In this document: piece by piece, positions 1 through 8,779 of the stretch
Layout of the letters: the number at the start of each line of letters is the position of its first letter
Position numbering within the stretch: the stretch's first letter is position 1
NCBI GenBank assembly: GCA_937876355.1
Contig: CALFHN010000050.1
Coordinates: 39,433 to 103,432 of the forward strand
DNA length: 64,000 nt
Direction of reading: 5' to 3'
Origin: an uncultured Bacteroidota bacterium
Lineage (GTDB): Bacteria; Bacteroidota; Rhodothermia; Rhodothermales; UBA10348
Notes under the pieces: model-generated
Databases searched by the model: none
Told to the model about the DNA's origin: nothing
The model's input: the letters and a program-made list of their open reading frames with translations, nothing else
Translations under genes and position numbers: made by a program

Positions 1-1
1 C

Positions 2-1156
2 GCCGAAGAAATTCGAACACCTATTTTGGAGCCGACGGAACTGATTTCAAGAGGAATCGGTCAATTAACAGACATCGTTTCTAAGGAAATGTTTGCGTTT
101 GAACGTGGCGGCACCAACTATGTATTGCGTCCCGAGGTTACGGCTCCGGTAATGAGGGCGTATCAGCAACATCATTTGGATCAAAGGGGCGGAGTTCAGA
201 GACTTTTTTACATCGGACCGTGTTTCCGGGCTGAGCGCCCTCAAAAAGGGCGGTATCGTCAGTTTCACCAATTTGGATTGGAGATTATTGGAGCAACTGA
301 TGCGCGGGCAGACGCCGAGACGATTGCATGTGCGGTGGATGTTTATCGGGCTTTGGGCCTAAACGATTTTAAGATCCGCCTCAATTCGTTAGGTGATGCC
401 GAAAGCAGGCCAAGGTATAAGGAAGCATTGATTGCCTATATCAAACCGTTTTCCGATCAATTGAGTGAAGTAAGTAGGAATCGTCTGGAATCAAATCCGA
501 TGCGAATCCTTGACACCAAGAATGAAAAGGAGCGTCTTTTACTTAAAAATGCGCCGCTGTTGGTCGATTTTATTGATGAAGAAAGCAGATTGCACCACGA
601 CGAAGTAAAGGCCCATTTGTCGGCCATTGGGCTTTCGTATGTTGACGATCCATTTTTGGTGCGGGGCCTCGACTATTATTCTAGGACGGCATTTGAAATT
701 GAAAGCGAATCCATTGGCGCGCAAGGGTCCCTTGCGGGCGGTGGTCGATATGATCTGCTCTCTGTAGAACTAGGTTCAAAAAAGGTTATTCCGGCTGTCG
801 GCTTTGCGGCAGGAATGGAAAGATTGTTAATGGCTTTGGAAGCTGCTGAATTGGTAAACATTCCATTTGGAAGACTCGATGCGTTTTTTGTTGCCCTTGG
901 GGATGAAGCCATGAAATGGACTTTCCCAGTTGCTCACGCTCTACGCGCGGCAGGAATTAAGGTGGGATACGATTTGAGTGGTCGATCTATGAAAGCGCAG
1001 ATGAGGGAAGCAAACCGTCAGCAAGCTAGACAGGTTATTATAGTTGGTGACGACGAGTTGGCCTCAGGAATAGCTCAAGTCAAGGATATGGACCAAAGTA
1101 CTCAGAGATCCGTACCTTTTGATCAGCTTACCAATCAGCTTACCGACAAAGAATAA
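2..1156 (+). CDS. hisS: Histidyl-tRNA synthetase, 5' end outside window
   Basis: Class II aminoacyl-tRNA synthetase that charges tRNA-His in the cytoplasm. The frame is open from the first bases (AEEIRTPILEPTEL), which is HisRS motif 1, so the true start lies upstream and the TTG at 26 is not the start. Motif 2 is visible as FRAERPQKGRYRQFHQFG, the histidine-A motif as LVRGLDYYSRTAFE, and motif 3 as AAGMERLL. A C-terminal anticodon-binding domain follows (VGYDLSGRSMKAQMREANRQ). About 384 residues are visible of a usual 420-450. It stops two bases before lgt, so the two are probably cotranscribed. Confidence 0.97.
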   Translation, partial: AEEIRTPILEPTELISRGIGQLTDIVSKEMFAFERGGTNYVLRPEVTAPVMRAYQQHHLDQRGGVQRLFYIGPCFRAERPQKGRYRQFHQFGLEIIGATDARADAETIACAVDVYRALGLNDFKIRLNSLGDAESRPRYKEALIAYIKPFSDQLSEVSRNRLESNPMRILDTKNEKERLLLKNAPLLVDFIDEESRLHHDEVKAHLSAIGLSYVDDPFLVRGLDYYSRTAFEIESESIGAQGSLAGGGRYDLLSVELGSKKVIPAVGFAAGMERLLMALEAAELVNIPFGRLDAFFVALGDEAMKWTFPVAHALRAAGIKVGYDLSGRSMKAQMREANRQQARQVIIVGDDELASGIAQVKDMDQSTQRSVPFDQLTNQLTDKE

Positions 1157-1158
1157 GC

Positions 1159-2079
1159 ATGTATCCACGACTCAGCGACCTGTTTACCGACCTGTTCGGA
1201 TTCCAATTTCCGATTCCGATCTACTCCTTCGGATTTATGGTTGCGGTTGGGGCCATGTTTGGCGCCTGGATTCTTCAAAAAGAGCTGGATCGGCTTTATG
1301 GTTCTGGTCTGATTTCGGGCGTAAAAATGCCAGATATCAAGAGCGATAAAAAGGGTCGAAAGAAGATGGTAGAAGTTAGCCCTTCCTTCATTGTGGGGAC
1401 TATCACTTTAATCATTATTGGGGCAGGATTCGCCGGAGCCAAGATGTTTCACATCTTTGAAAATATGGACGCGTTCTTGCGGGCACCTTCAAGGATGATA
1501 TTTACGACGGGTGGATTCACGTTTTATGGCGGGATGATTGTAGGCGGATTAGGGGTCGTTTATTACGTTCGGAAAAAAGGTCTCAGCGTAGGTCGGATTG
1601 CAGATGCGATGGCTCCGGGAGTGATGATCGCTTATGGTATTGGCAGGATTGGCTGTCATCTATCGGGAGATGGAGATTGGGGTATTGCCTCTGATATTGC
1701 TTCCAAACCTGGGTGGCTACCGACATGGTTATGGGCAGAAACCTATCCTAACAATATTATGGGAGTCGATCTTAGTTCAACTCCTGTTTATCCAACGCCC
1801 CTGTATGAGTTTTTTGCAGCCGCGATGATTTTTGCGCTTTTGTGGTCCTTTAGGAAACACAATCACGTCGCAGGCTGGCTTTTCTGGGTGTACATAGTCT
1901 TTAATGGCGCCGAGCGGTTTTTCATTGAAAAAATACGAGTTAATAATCAGTTTGAATTGTTGGGTCAAACCGTGACTCAAGCCGAGGTCATTGCCCTAAT
2001 TATTATTGTGATCGGGGTAATTGGCATTTGGAAAACCTGGACGAAGCCCACCCTAACCCCTGAGGAGCGGCCGAGTTAA
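1159..2079 (+). CDS. lgt: Prolipoprotein diacylglyceryl transferase family protein
   Basis: Integral inner-membrane enzyme that transfers diacylglycerol from phosphatidylglycerol to the lipobox cysteine of prolipoproteins. The 306 residues contain several hydrophobic helices, the segment GGFTFYGGMIVGGLG (equivalent of the HGG loop, with Tyr for His) and GRIGCHLSGDGDWG. The latter is the Bacteroidota version of the classic GRIGNFINGE signature, so the enzyme belongs to the divergent branch. A highly charged insert lies near residues 55-72. The start is two bases after hisS. The 3' end overlaps the convergent DDAH gene by 27 bases. Confidence 0.9.
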   Translation: MYPRLSDLFTDLFGFQFPIPIYSFGFMVAVGAMFGAWILQKELDRLYGSGLISGVKMPDIKSDKKGRKKMVEVSPSFIVGTITLIIIGAGFAGAKMFHIFENMDAFLRAPSRMIFTTGGFTFYGGMIVGGLGVVYYVRKKGLSVGRIADAMAPGVMIAYGIGRIGCHLSGDGDWGIASDIASKPGWLPTWLWAETYPNNIMGVDLSSTPVYPTPLYEFFAAAMIFALLWSFRKHNHVAGWLFWVYIVFNGAERFFIEKIRVNNQFELLGQTVTQAEVIALIIIVIGVIGIWKTWTKPTLTPEERPS

Positions 2080-2907
2080 ACAAGTTGGCCCGCCTTCACC
2101 TGGATGCGAAATGTTGGTACCGTCGTAAGTCAGAACGTGCAGTCCGTTTTTTGAGAGAAGTGCGGCCGTTTTTTGGTTTTGTTGTTCGATTAAACACTTC
2201 CCATTGCCTAGAGATAATACGTTGCAGCCCATCGTATTATACTCAGACTCAGGGACTTCAATCAGTGTGAACCCTTCGTCTAAGATGCGTTGGCGCGTGG
2301 TTACAGGCATCAACCGGCTGTGAACCAATAGTACCCTATCTGCGACGGGGGAGATGAGGGACATCAGGTGTAAAACGTCAGTTGGCCCATTATAGTGTGG
2401 TAAATGAACGGGCATTATTTCTAGACTTGTCGATTCGCACATTTCAGAGAGCTGACGAATACCCTCCAAATTAGATCGATACCCGATCCCGACCGCTGCC
2501 AAAGAGGGAAGAAGCCACACCACATCTCCGCCCTCTAGTTTACCGGGACTTGCGATGGCACCCTTTATGGTGAGGCCTTTAGACTCGAGCCATCCTTTCA
2601 CAGCTTCTGGCTCCCCAGTTCGCAAATTTTTCCCCATGCGACATAATCCAAATCCTGAGGGCAAGGTTACAACCGGATCATGTACATAGAGCGAGTCCAT
2701 TCCTGCGCAATTTTCGGCCGGCAGAACCTCGACTATAGCTCCATTTTTTTCCAACAAGTCAATAAAACGGTCGGATTCAATACATGCCCGAGCATAATTG
2801 GGTTCGTTCTTGTAACTGTACTTGCTCCAATTAGCGCTCAAATAGGACTGAGATTGAAACGTGTCCTTTGCATGGGCCACTAACACCCTTTTTAAAGGCT
2901 CAGTCAT
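2053..2907 (-). CDS. DDAH / arginine deiminase-fold amidinohydrolase
   Basis: Member of the guanidine-modifying (amidinotransferase) superfamily, which hydrolyses arginine-like guanidino compounds. The GGDVVWL stretch, the catalytic-His region (PTDVLHLMSLISPV) and the C-terminal catalytic cysteine in GGPTCLTRP are all present, so it should be active. The start was set at the ATG at 2907 (MTEPLKRVLVAH), because the longer open frame to 3030 would run into the divergent rlmB and lacks homology-like sequence. Dimethylargininase or arginine deiminase is the likeliest activity; the sequence does not decide the substrate. It is convergent with and overlaps lgt. Confidence 0.85.
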   Translation of the reverse strand: MTEPLKRVLVAHAKDTFQSQSYLSANWSKYSYKNEPNYARACIESDRFIDLLEKNGAIVEVLPAENCAGMDSLYVHDPVVTLPSGFGLCRMGKNLRTGEPEAVKGWLESKGLTIKGAIASPGKLEGGDVVWLLPSLAAVGIGYRSNLEGIRQLSEMCESTSLEIMPVHLPHYNGPTDVLHLMSLISPVADRVLLVHSRLMPVTTRQRILDEGFTLIEVPESEYNTMGCNVLSLGNGKCLIEQQNQKTAALLSKNGLHVLTYDGTNISHPGEGGPTCLTRPLLRG

Positions 2908-2996
2908 TGAAAATCGAATCACAGGAATCTTGATGGTTTGTTTGAACGTTACGTCGTCAGTTGTAATATATCTGTCCCATTCGACATTAGGAGAGA

Positions 2997-3773
2997 ATGA
3001 GTTCACCCGATTCTGACAATCAAGTTCCAAGGTTTATAGCCGGACGAAATCCAGTTAGAGAACAGCTTGAAAAGGATGTTTCCCGAGCTGAAAAACTCTA
3101 CCTCCAAAAAGGAGCGACCGGAAAGCTCATGGGGTTACATAAATTGGCTCGGGAGCACGGCATTCCCACCCAATTCGTGCCTGGAGGCAAACTGAACAGT
3201 TTAGTTCCAGGAGTGAATCACCAGGGGGTTTTGTTGGCTTTATCCTCCTTGGAATATGCTGACGTCGATGAAATGTTATCAGCGATTGCTCCAACTATGG
3301 AAGATGTGATTGCGAAAAAGCCCATCGTTGTTGTTCTAGACCACATTCAAGATCCTTATAATCTGGGGGCCATTATTCGAAGTTGTGTCGCTGCAGGTGC
3401 AGAGGGAGTAATCATACCAGATCGAGGGGCCGCTCCTGTAACTGCAGCAACCATTAAAACGAGTGCAGGAACCGTCTCTGAAATTCCTATTGCCCGGGTA
3501 GGCAATCTATCTCAAGTTATCGGCCAATTGAAAGAGAGGGGCTATTGGATTGTCGGGGCCGAAGGGACTGGTAAAACATCCATGCTTGAAATGGATTGGG
3601 ATCGGCCACTTGGCATCGTTATTGGAAGTGAAGAAAAAGGAATGGGCAGAATGATGAGCGAATCTTGCGACTATTTGGTTCGAATTCCGATGCGAGGGAA
3701 GGCAGAATCCTTAAATGCGTCAGTGGCGGCAGGCATTTTGTTATTCCAGGCCTCACTGGGGCGTCCGGAATGA
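2997..3773 (+). CDS. rlmB: 23S rRNA (guanosine-2'-O)-methyltransferase, TrmH/SpoU family
   Basis: SPOUT-class RNA methyltransferase. The N-terminal substrate-binding domain begins with GRNPVREQLE (residues 16-25). The knotted catalytic domain carries the three family motifs: DHIQDPYNLGAIIRS (motif 1, with the Asn-Arg pair), IGSEEKGM (motif 2) and IPMRGKAESLNASVA (motif 3). At 258 residues it matches RlmB/TrmH-3 in length. The ATG at 2997 follows a purine-rich AGGAGAG. The gene is divergent from the DDAH-fold gene, with 89 bases shared for both promoters. Confidence 0.93.
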   Translation: MSSPDSDNQVPRFIAGRNPVREQLEKDVSRAEKLYLQKGATGKLMGLHKLAREHGIPTQFVPGGKLNSLVPGVNHQGVLLALSSLEYADVDEMLSAIAPTMEDVIAKKPIVVVLDHIQDPYNLGAIIRSCVAAGAEGVIIPDRGAAPVTAATIKTSAGTVSEIPIARVGNLSQVIGQLKERGYWIVGAEGTGKTSMLEMDWDRPLGIVIGSEEKGMGRMMSESCDYLVRIPMRGKAESLNASVAAGILLFQASLGRPE

Positions 3774-3850
3774 AATGAACGGCTCTACCGTCTAAAACGT
3801 AGGCAACGTTTATTTGTTGGGTCTTATTGAAGAGATATGGACATAAACGC

Positions 3851-3892
3851 CCCCGACCAACCGATGCGTTACGACACAAAGGTTAGTCGGGG
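3851..3892. other. Long imperfect hairpin after rlmB
   Basis: Bases 3851-3862 and 3881-3892 form a 12-position inverted repeat (CCCCGACCAACC against GGTTAGTCGGGG) with one internal mismatch and an 18-base loop. It lies in the 189-base gap between rlmB and the next gene, which are convergent. It may terminate either transcript, but no clear T-tract follows on either strand. Confidence 0.4.
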
Positions 3893-3962
3893 CGCCCACC
3901 TTTCAAGCTCAACTTGCTCCAATTGGAACATGTCGGGACCTGAAACTCGGTTGTATGACGCT

Positions 3963-4223
3963 TTACCGCCGCACACTGTTAAGCTTGTACACGATTTTGC
4001 GAATCGTATCGAACTGTAAATACGGGTATTCATCCCGCAATAGTTCAATGGCATCGTAGGCTGCCACGTTATTTAGACGCATCGTTCGAAAGGACTTCCG
4101 GATCTGATAATCGCGAACGCCTTTTTCGCTCAATAGGTTATTGTCGTCCAAAATGCTGAAAACTTCCTCGGTAATGAGACCATCTAAGGGGTTTTCAATG
4201 AAGTGATTGTTCGTTACCTGCAT
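3963..4223 (-). CDS. Small hypothetical protein
   Basis: Not recognised. The frame is open from 4298, but the ATG at 4223 (MQVTNNHFIENPLDGLITEE) is the better start: the upstream residues are low-complexity and basic and do not look like a domain. The resulting ~86-residue protein is soluble, mixed charge and probably all-helical (LITEEVFSILDDNNLLSE, then YDAIELLRDEYPYLQFDTIRK). The C-terminal segment has the periodicity of a helix-turn-helix-like or small regulatory domain, but no motif decides it. Composition resembles a real gene. It is transcribed alone. Confidence 0.55.
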   Translation of the reverse strand: MQVTNNHFIENPLDGLITEEVFSILDDNNLLSEKGVRDYQIRKSFRTMRLNNVAAYDAIELLRDEYPYLQFDTIRKIVYKLNSVRR

Positions 4224-4339
4224 GATTTCACTCGTCTTTCTAGTTCTCGCCTTGGCGTCGTTGGTCAAAAAAGGGTGCGAATGCTCCTTTCTCAACAAAA
4301 GAGTATGGAAGGGAACGAGTTGAACAAAATGAAATGGGG

Positions 4340-4468
4340 TGAACGGTAAAGGCTCGTAGGCGAGCCGTTCAAACGGTCATTCGAATCGATCGGGACCACT
4401 ACTGATTGGTAGGCCAAGCCCACCAAGTCTTCGAAAAGGAGAAAATTAGAGGCAAACGGAGACCGTTT
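4340..4468. other. Structured intergenic region (nested inverted repeats)
   Basis: This is most of the 193-base gap downstream of the M1-like gene. A hairpin at 4340-4371 pairs GGCTCG (4351-4356) with CGAGCC (4361-4366), with outer TGAAC/GTTCA. A second unit has outer arms AAACGGTC (4371-4378) and GACCGTTT (4461-4468), enclosing a hairpin TTGGT (4406-4410)/ACCAA (4422-4426). It could be a 3' UTR structure, terminator region or small RNA. It does not fold as a tRNA. No function can be assigned. Confidence 0.35.
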
Positions 4469-4491
4469 TAAACCCCGCTGAGGATGTGGTT

Positions 4492-6912
4492 TTACTTCAA
4501 CAGCTTGGAAAGCTGCCGACGAATCTGGGGAGATGTTTCAATGGCGAGCTGTGATTGCAGAGATCCGCGATTAGACTTGATTTCTGGATAGGTAAACAAT
4601 GCACTCAAAGCGGCTTTTCTAAGCTGAATCTCGTCTGCTTTTAACCATTCTTCAATCGTGTTGTTCACCGTTTGTCCGGCAGCATCAATTCGAGCGAACG
4701 CCCAAAATGCCGCTATTCGCAATGAAATTGCATTTTCTGCTCCAATCAAGGGGCGAATGGCCCCGAACATATTTCGATCTTCAGTTATGCCTGTCTGAAT
4801 CAAATCCAAAGCGGTGCGGGCAACCAGGTCACCGTCCGAAGGAGTGACCAGGGCAGATTGAATCAAAGACCAGCTCAAATTTGGTCTCATTTTAATTAAA
4901 GTAGATACAGCTTCGCTTAAAACTACCGTTTTTGAATCAGTATTTGCCGCGTTTAGGGCCGCAGAGAATGCAGATTCGGCATCTGGAAATAGAGATAGGG
5001 CCCTGATTGCAGAAAGCCTGACGCGTGCATCAGGGTGAGAACTGAATCCGATTAAAAACGAGAGAGCTGAATTCGATGGTGCCATTTCGCCCAACATTTC
5101 ACATGCGCTGGCCAGGACTGCAGGATCGGTTTCTTGTTGTAATAATGACCGGAGGCCCAACAAAACAGCGGGGTCAGGACTAGACCGCGATAAATGCCTC
5201 AATGAACGGATCTTTGGAACGGGTCCTTTGACATCTCTAAGTTCTGCAACAAGGTCATCTTGTTTATGAGGCACTGAATAATCTAACAATACAGTCGCAA
5301 ATGCGTCCGGGAAAACATACCTGGGGAGTAGCGAGGTTTTGATTACTGCGGTTTGTTTTCGATCCTTAACACGTACCATTGAAGTGTTAATACCATCAAG
5401 GGAGGAATATTGGAAGGAAAGGTCAAATTCGAAAGCATCGGGTATCAATGATCCGACCTGATCTTGCTCAATTGTAACAAGTGTTGTCTCGTTCGCAGCC
5501 TGGAAAACATAACTCACAGTCAACTGTGGATGCCCCGCTGAATACACCCACACATCAAAAAATTGGCCTAGGTTTTCGCCTGAAATGAGTTCCAAAATAT
5601 CCCGAAACGATTCAGTATCAACGACTTGATTGGCAGCTTGGTCAAGAAATCTAACGACGGATTCCGTCATTGCACCTTCTCCTATCCTTTCGGTAAGCAT
5701 TCGAAGCACCCAAACACCCTTACCGTTAGCGTGCTCATCCAACATATCCGAAGGATATTCCCATCTATCCCAAACGAGAGGCCGTCGATAGGACTTGGCT
5801 TCTAATAGATAGTCGTCGCGCAGTTTTTCATAAATCAATCCGGAAGCATCTTCGCCGATTGCCTGGGACATCACCTGTAAGCTAACCCAATTGGTGATGG
5901 CTGCAGACAGCCAAGCATCTGTTGGTGGAATAGAATCGAATCTCGAATGTATCAGCCCCGAAACAATCGTTTTGAAAGAGCGAAACTGGTCAGACCAAGG
6001 GTCGTGTGAAACCCAATATTCTGGAGTTGCCAGTAATTTATATCCAATTGATACGGGGTATTCTATTCCCTCGACTAACGCAGCGGCAAATAAACCATCT
6101 GAATTGGTTAAGCCGGCTTGTTCTAAATAGGTTGTAACGTAGGTGCGATCAATAGCGAAATCAGCAAGAAAAGCCTCAATGCCATCGGTTTGGCCAATTA
6201 TTACTGGGATATCAAAGTCATTCAGATGAGATTGACGTGTATCGAAGGCTAGGAATGAAACAGAACCCGCAAACACTTCTCGCTTGCTGTACCCATCCAC
6301 CATTCGTTCAGGGTGAATATTCTGATCGTTATCGCCGCCAACCCACACTTCCCAAAAATTGGGTATCGACACCCGAAGTTGGATCAGAAAGCTGTCGGTT
6401 TGATCAATTGGGGTTGGGTACCAGACATCAGAGCCTGGCTCCGATCCATCCCAAATGGCGATACGTCCTTTGGCCGAAGTACGAAAAGAGAGCCCTTTTC
6501 CAATCAAGAACTCTACTTTAATCAGCCATTCAGAAGAAGTGGACGGAATGCCCGAGCGTTCTGGCAGGTCGATCGTGAGTAAATTTTCATTTTGGTGCCA
6601 ATCCAGCACGTAGCCATGCATGGAAATCCGCGAAACCAAAAACCCTTCTGCATTTAGCGACAAAGTGCCGGGAGCGGAAGATTCTGAGGTGACGTGAACA
6701 AAAGACATTCCAGGGATAGATCCAACGGCCGGACTTAATGAGATGGCCGTGCGAATCATCTCAACATTAAATCGCGACGTGTCCTCGGACCGAATAGGCC
6801 CGTTCATAAGGGGATGATTTTGTGCGACGGTGTCACGTACGAAAACCACAGTCACAAGCGCGAGAATAACACCTCGAATAATCAACAAGGCGTCGAAATT
6901 TCGTCTATTCAT
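4492..6912 (-). CDS. M1 aminopeptidase-like protein without zinc site, HEAT-like C-terminus
   Basis: The 806-residue protein has an N-terminal signal/anchor (residues ~10-31), a beta-rich N-terminal region and an M1 (gluzincin) core. The substrate-loop equivalent of GxMEN reads EGIEYP. The region that should hold HEXXH reads IVSGLIHSRFDS, and the downstream LNEGFA helix reads WLSAAITNW, so the catalytic Glu, the first His and the third ligand are missing. The structural helix GKGVWVLRMLTERIGE is kept. Residues ~560-806 are alpha-helical repeats of HEAT type. Peptidase activity is not expected; a binding or scaffold role is inferred. The ATG at 6912 overlaps the upstream gene by 8 bases, suggesting translational coupling. 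Confidence 0.75.
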   Translation of the reverse strand: MNRRNFDALLIIRGVILALVTVVFVRDTVAQNHPLMNGPIRSEDTSRFNVEMIRTAISLSPAVGSIPGMSFVHVTSESSAPGTLSLNAEGFLVSRISMHGYVLDWHQNENLLTIDLPERSGIPSTSSEWLIKVEFLIGKGLSFRTSAKGRIAIWDGSEPGSDVWYPTPIDQTDSFLIQLRVSIPNFWEVWVGGDNDQNIHPERMVDGYSKREVFAGSVSFLAFDTRQSHLNDFDIPVIIGQTDGIEAFLADFAIDRTYVTTYLEQAGLTNSDGLFAAALVEGIEYPVSIGYKLLATPEYWVSHDPWSDQFRSFKTIVSGLIHSRFDSIPPTDAWLSAAITNWVSLQVMSQAIGEDASGLIYEKLRDDYLLEAKSYRRPLVWDRWEYPSDMLDEHANGKGVWVLRMLTERIGEGAMTESVVRFLDQAANQVVDTESFRDILELISGENLGQFFDVWVYSAGHPQLTVSYVFQAANETTLVTIEQDQVGSLIPDAFEFDLSFQYSSLDGINTSMVRVKDRKQTAVIKTSLLPRYVFPDAFATVLLDYSVPHKQDDLVAELRDVKGPVPKIRSLRHLSRSSPDPAVLLGLRSLLQQETDPAVLASACEMLGEMAPSNSALSFLIGFSSHPDARVRLSAIRALSLFPDAESAFSAALNAANTDSKTVVLSEAVSTLIKMRPNLSWSLIQSALVTPSDGDLVARTALDLIQTGITEDRNMFGAIRPLIGAENAISLRIAAFWAFARIDAAGQTVNNTIEEWLKADEIQLRKAALSALFTYPEIKSNRGSLQSQLAIETSPQIRRQLSKLLK

Positions 6913-7954
6913 GTTCAGCGGAAGGTTTGCTTTTGCCTCGAACTAACTGTTCTGGAACGGTCCCGAGGTACAAAATTCCAATGGTCCCAACTAATAAATA
7001 TAGCAACATTTGTCCAGTGTGAGCCAAAAGAGCATATGTGGCCGCGTCCGCATGAGGCAATAAAAACAGCATTCCGAGCGATTGAATTGTGACAAAATGA
7101 AACGTTCCAATACCGCCTGGCGAGGGGATTATTACTCCTAACGCTCCAATCAACATGATCCCCCAAGCTTGTAAAGGACCGATATTAAAAAGTAAATTTT
7201 GACCCAGTATTACAAATGGAATATATGCCATGAGCCCGTAGCACGACCACATTAGTAGGGTTAGCAGGGTCATCTGAATGGGCTTCCTAGCACGACTGAG
7301 GCTTAAAAAACCATTTTGAAACTGGGCATAATATCGAAGAAGTTTTGAACCTGGCTTTCGCAATATTCTTGGCACAAAAACTCCAATCAAAACCACAACG
7401 ACTAAGGTGCCAACGCCAATCGCAGCAATCAAGGTGGAGCTGGTTTCCGCGTAATAGGCCAAAAGAGGGATTGTCAAAAGATGCCATAGTTGAACCGCTT
7501 GGGCCTGAAAGATAAATGGAACGGACAAGACGAATAGTCCAAAAGCCGCCATATCTAGGACGCGTTCGATAAAAACAGTCCCGAAAACCGCAGAAAAAGG
7601 TAATTTTTCTCTTCTAGCAACATTTCCAGTGCGAATCACTTCTCCCAGTCTAGGTCCTGCATAATTTGCCATGTACCCAATCATGATCGAAATAAACGTA
7701 TTCCAAGTCGAAATGGGCCTTTTTGAATCAGAATGTTCGGGAAGAACTTCCAGCAACATTTTCCAGCGAATGGCCCGAATCCAATGACTAAACAAGGTCA
7801 CGAACACCAAAGGGAGAATCCACCAGTAATTACCAGCTTTGAGGGCCGACCCCACCTCAGTCAAATCTACTCCTCGAAGAGCCAAATAGAGTAACACGGC
7901 TGCCACTGCGAAGCTACCCAGACGCACGATCCATTTTGTGGTTAGCTCACGCAT
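6905..7954 (-). CDS. UPF0104 / LPG-synthase-TM family membrane protein
   Basis: A 349-residue polytopic inner-membrane protein of the lysylphosphatidylglycerol-synthase transmembrane family (the flippase half of MprF; archaeal AglD relatives). About eight hydrophobic helices are visible. The family-typical segment is HWIRAIRWKMLL, followed by MIGYMANYAGPRLGEVIRT and FIERVLDM. The C-terminus has the characteristic PSPGGIGTFHFV. There is no soluble synthase domain, so it probably moves a lipid or glycolipid rather than aminoacylating it. It lies 56 bases after lolA and overlaps the M1-like gene, so these three are likely one operon concerned with the envelope. Confidence 0.88.
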   Translation of the reverse strand: MRELTTKWIVRLGSFAVAAVLLYLALRGVDLTEVGSALKAGNYWWILPLVFVTLFSHWIRAIRWKMLLEVLPEHSDSKRPISTWNTFISIMIGYMANYAGPRLGEVIRTGNVARREKLPFSAVFGTVFIERVLDMAAFGLFVLSVPFIFQAQAVQLWHLLTIPLLAYYAETSSTLIAAIGVGTLVVVVLIGVFVPRILRKPGSKLLRYYAQFQNGFLSLSRARKPIQMTLLTLLMWSCYGLMAYIPFVILGQNLLFNIGPLQAWGIMLIGALGVIIPSPGGIGTFHFVTIQSLGMLFLLPHADAATYALLAHTGQMLLYLLVGTIGILYLGTVPEQLVRGKSKPSAEHE

Positions 7955-8010
7955 TCGAATAGTAGATTTTGGGTAAGTCTATAAATGTCTGGTGGCTACA
8001 AAAGTGCAAT

Positions 8011-8712
8011 TCAATTTCGAAGGTCGACCAATTCGACACCTGGCGGGGCAATAAAAACAAAAGATTCCTTGGTAATGGGTGGGTTGATTCTGATTTCAGA
8101 AAGGTCAATTGTCATTTGAACATCATTTAGATCAATTACCTCTAAATGGGTTACAATCGTATCTGATTGGCGAACACTTAATCGGACGCTTCGGAATTGT
8201 GCAAGTTCTTGTTTTGGTTTTAGGTTTAATACATGGTGTATCACACCTTGGTGTGTTTCATTTACTCCAAGGGTTGCTTCATATTCGTTACCGAGTTGCC
8301 TCAAAAAGGTCATAAGGGAAAAGGACATTTCGTCTCCCCCAAAATCGTTGATAATGACCTGTTTTTCATTTCGATTGTGTATCCACAACGTGATTCCATC
8401 GGTAACAATGGTTTGTGAACCGGTTTGAATGCGATATTTAGCCCCCGAAAAGAGAAGAGTCCCCGAAAAACGTTCTGGAGCTGCCATGAATTCAGAAGAT
8501 GCCTCTTGGACAAAGGCCGCAGTCATCGCGTTTATGTTTTCATATTTCGTCGCTAATTCCAATCGCAAATCGTTTGCCGACTGTTTGGCCGCAGTCTGTT
8601 TGGCCGCAGTCTGTTTGGCCGCAGTCTGTGCTTGGGCCGAGCGGTTTGCAGCTGCAAAAACCACAAATAGAACCAGAATAAGGATGGTGAGACAACGACT
8701 GATCACATTCAT
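8011..8712 (-). CDS. lolA: Outer-membrane lipoprotein carrier LolA-like protein
   Basis: Periplasmic chaperone that carries lipoproteins from the inner membrane towards the outer membrane. A signal peptide ends around residue 28 (AANRSAQAQ). The mature protein has the LolA pattern: YENINAMTAAFVQE, RFSGTLLFSGAKYRI, TDGITLWIHNRNEKQVIIND, and a C-terminal beta-strand set. Three exact copies of TAAKQ lie right after the signal cleavage region (three exact 15-bp DNA repeats) and form a flexible linker. Length (233 residues) is normal once the linker is removed. It is followed at 56 bases by the UPF0104 gene. Confidence 0.88.
   Translation of the reverse strand: MNVISRCLTILILVLFVVFAAANRSAQAQTAAKQTAAKQTAAKQSANDLRLELATKYENINAMTAAFVQEASSEFMAAPERFSGTLLFSGAKYRIQTGSQTIVTDGITLWIHNRNEKQVIINDFGGDEMSFSLMTFLRQLGNEYEATLGVNETHQGVIHHVLNLKPKQELAQFRSVRLSVRQSDTIVTHLEVIDLNDVQMTIDLSEIRINPPITKESFVFIAPPGVELVDLRN
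8581..8625. repeat. Three exact 15-bp tandem repeats inside lolA
   Basis: The unit CTGTTTGGCCGCAGT is repeated three times without a mismatch. It encodes TAAKQ on the minus strand. Because the unit is a multiple of three, gain or loss of copies would only change linker length. Confidence 0.95.
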
Positions 8713-8779
8713 TTTATAAACTCAATAATATCTTCTTTCCATTATTACTTCAATAGTCATGCCTAGTCGTCAAATCAAT

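Noticed and set aside
4371..4468. tRNA gene (7-8 bp outer stem and TTCGAAT-like sequence)
   Set aside because: No T-stem of five pairs around the loop, no D-arm, and no usable anticodon arm.
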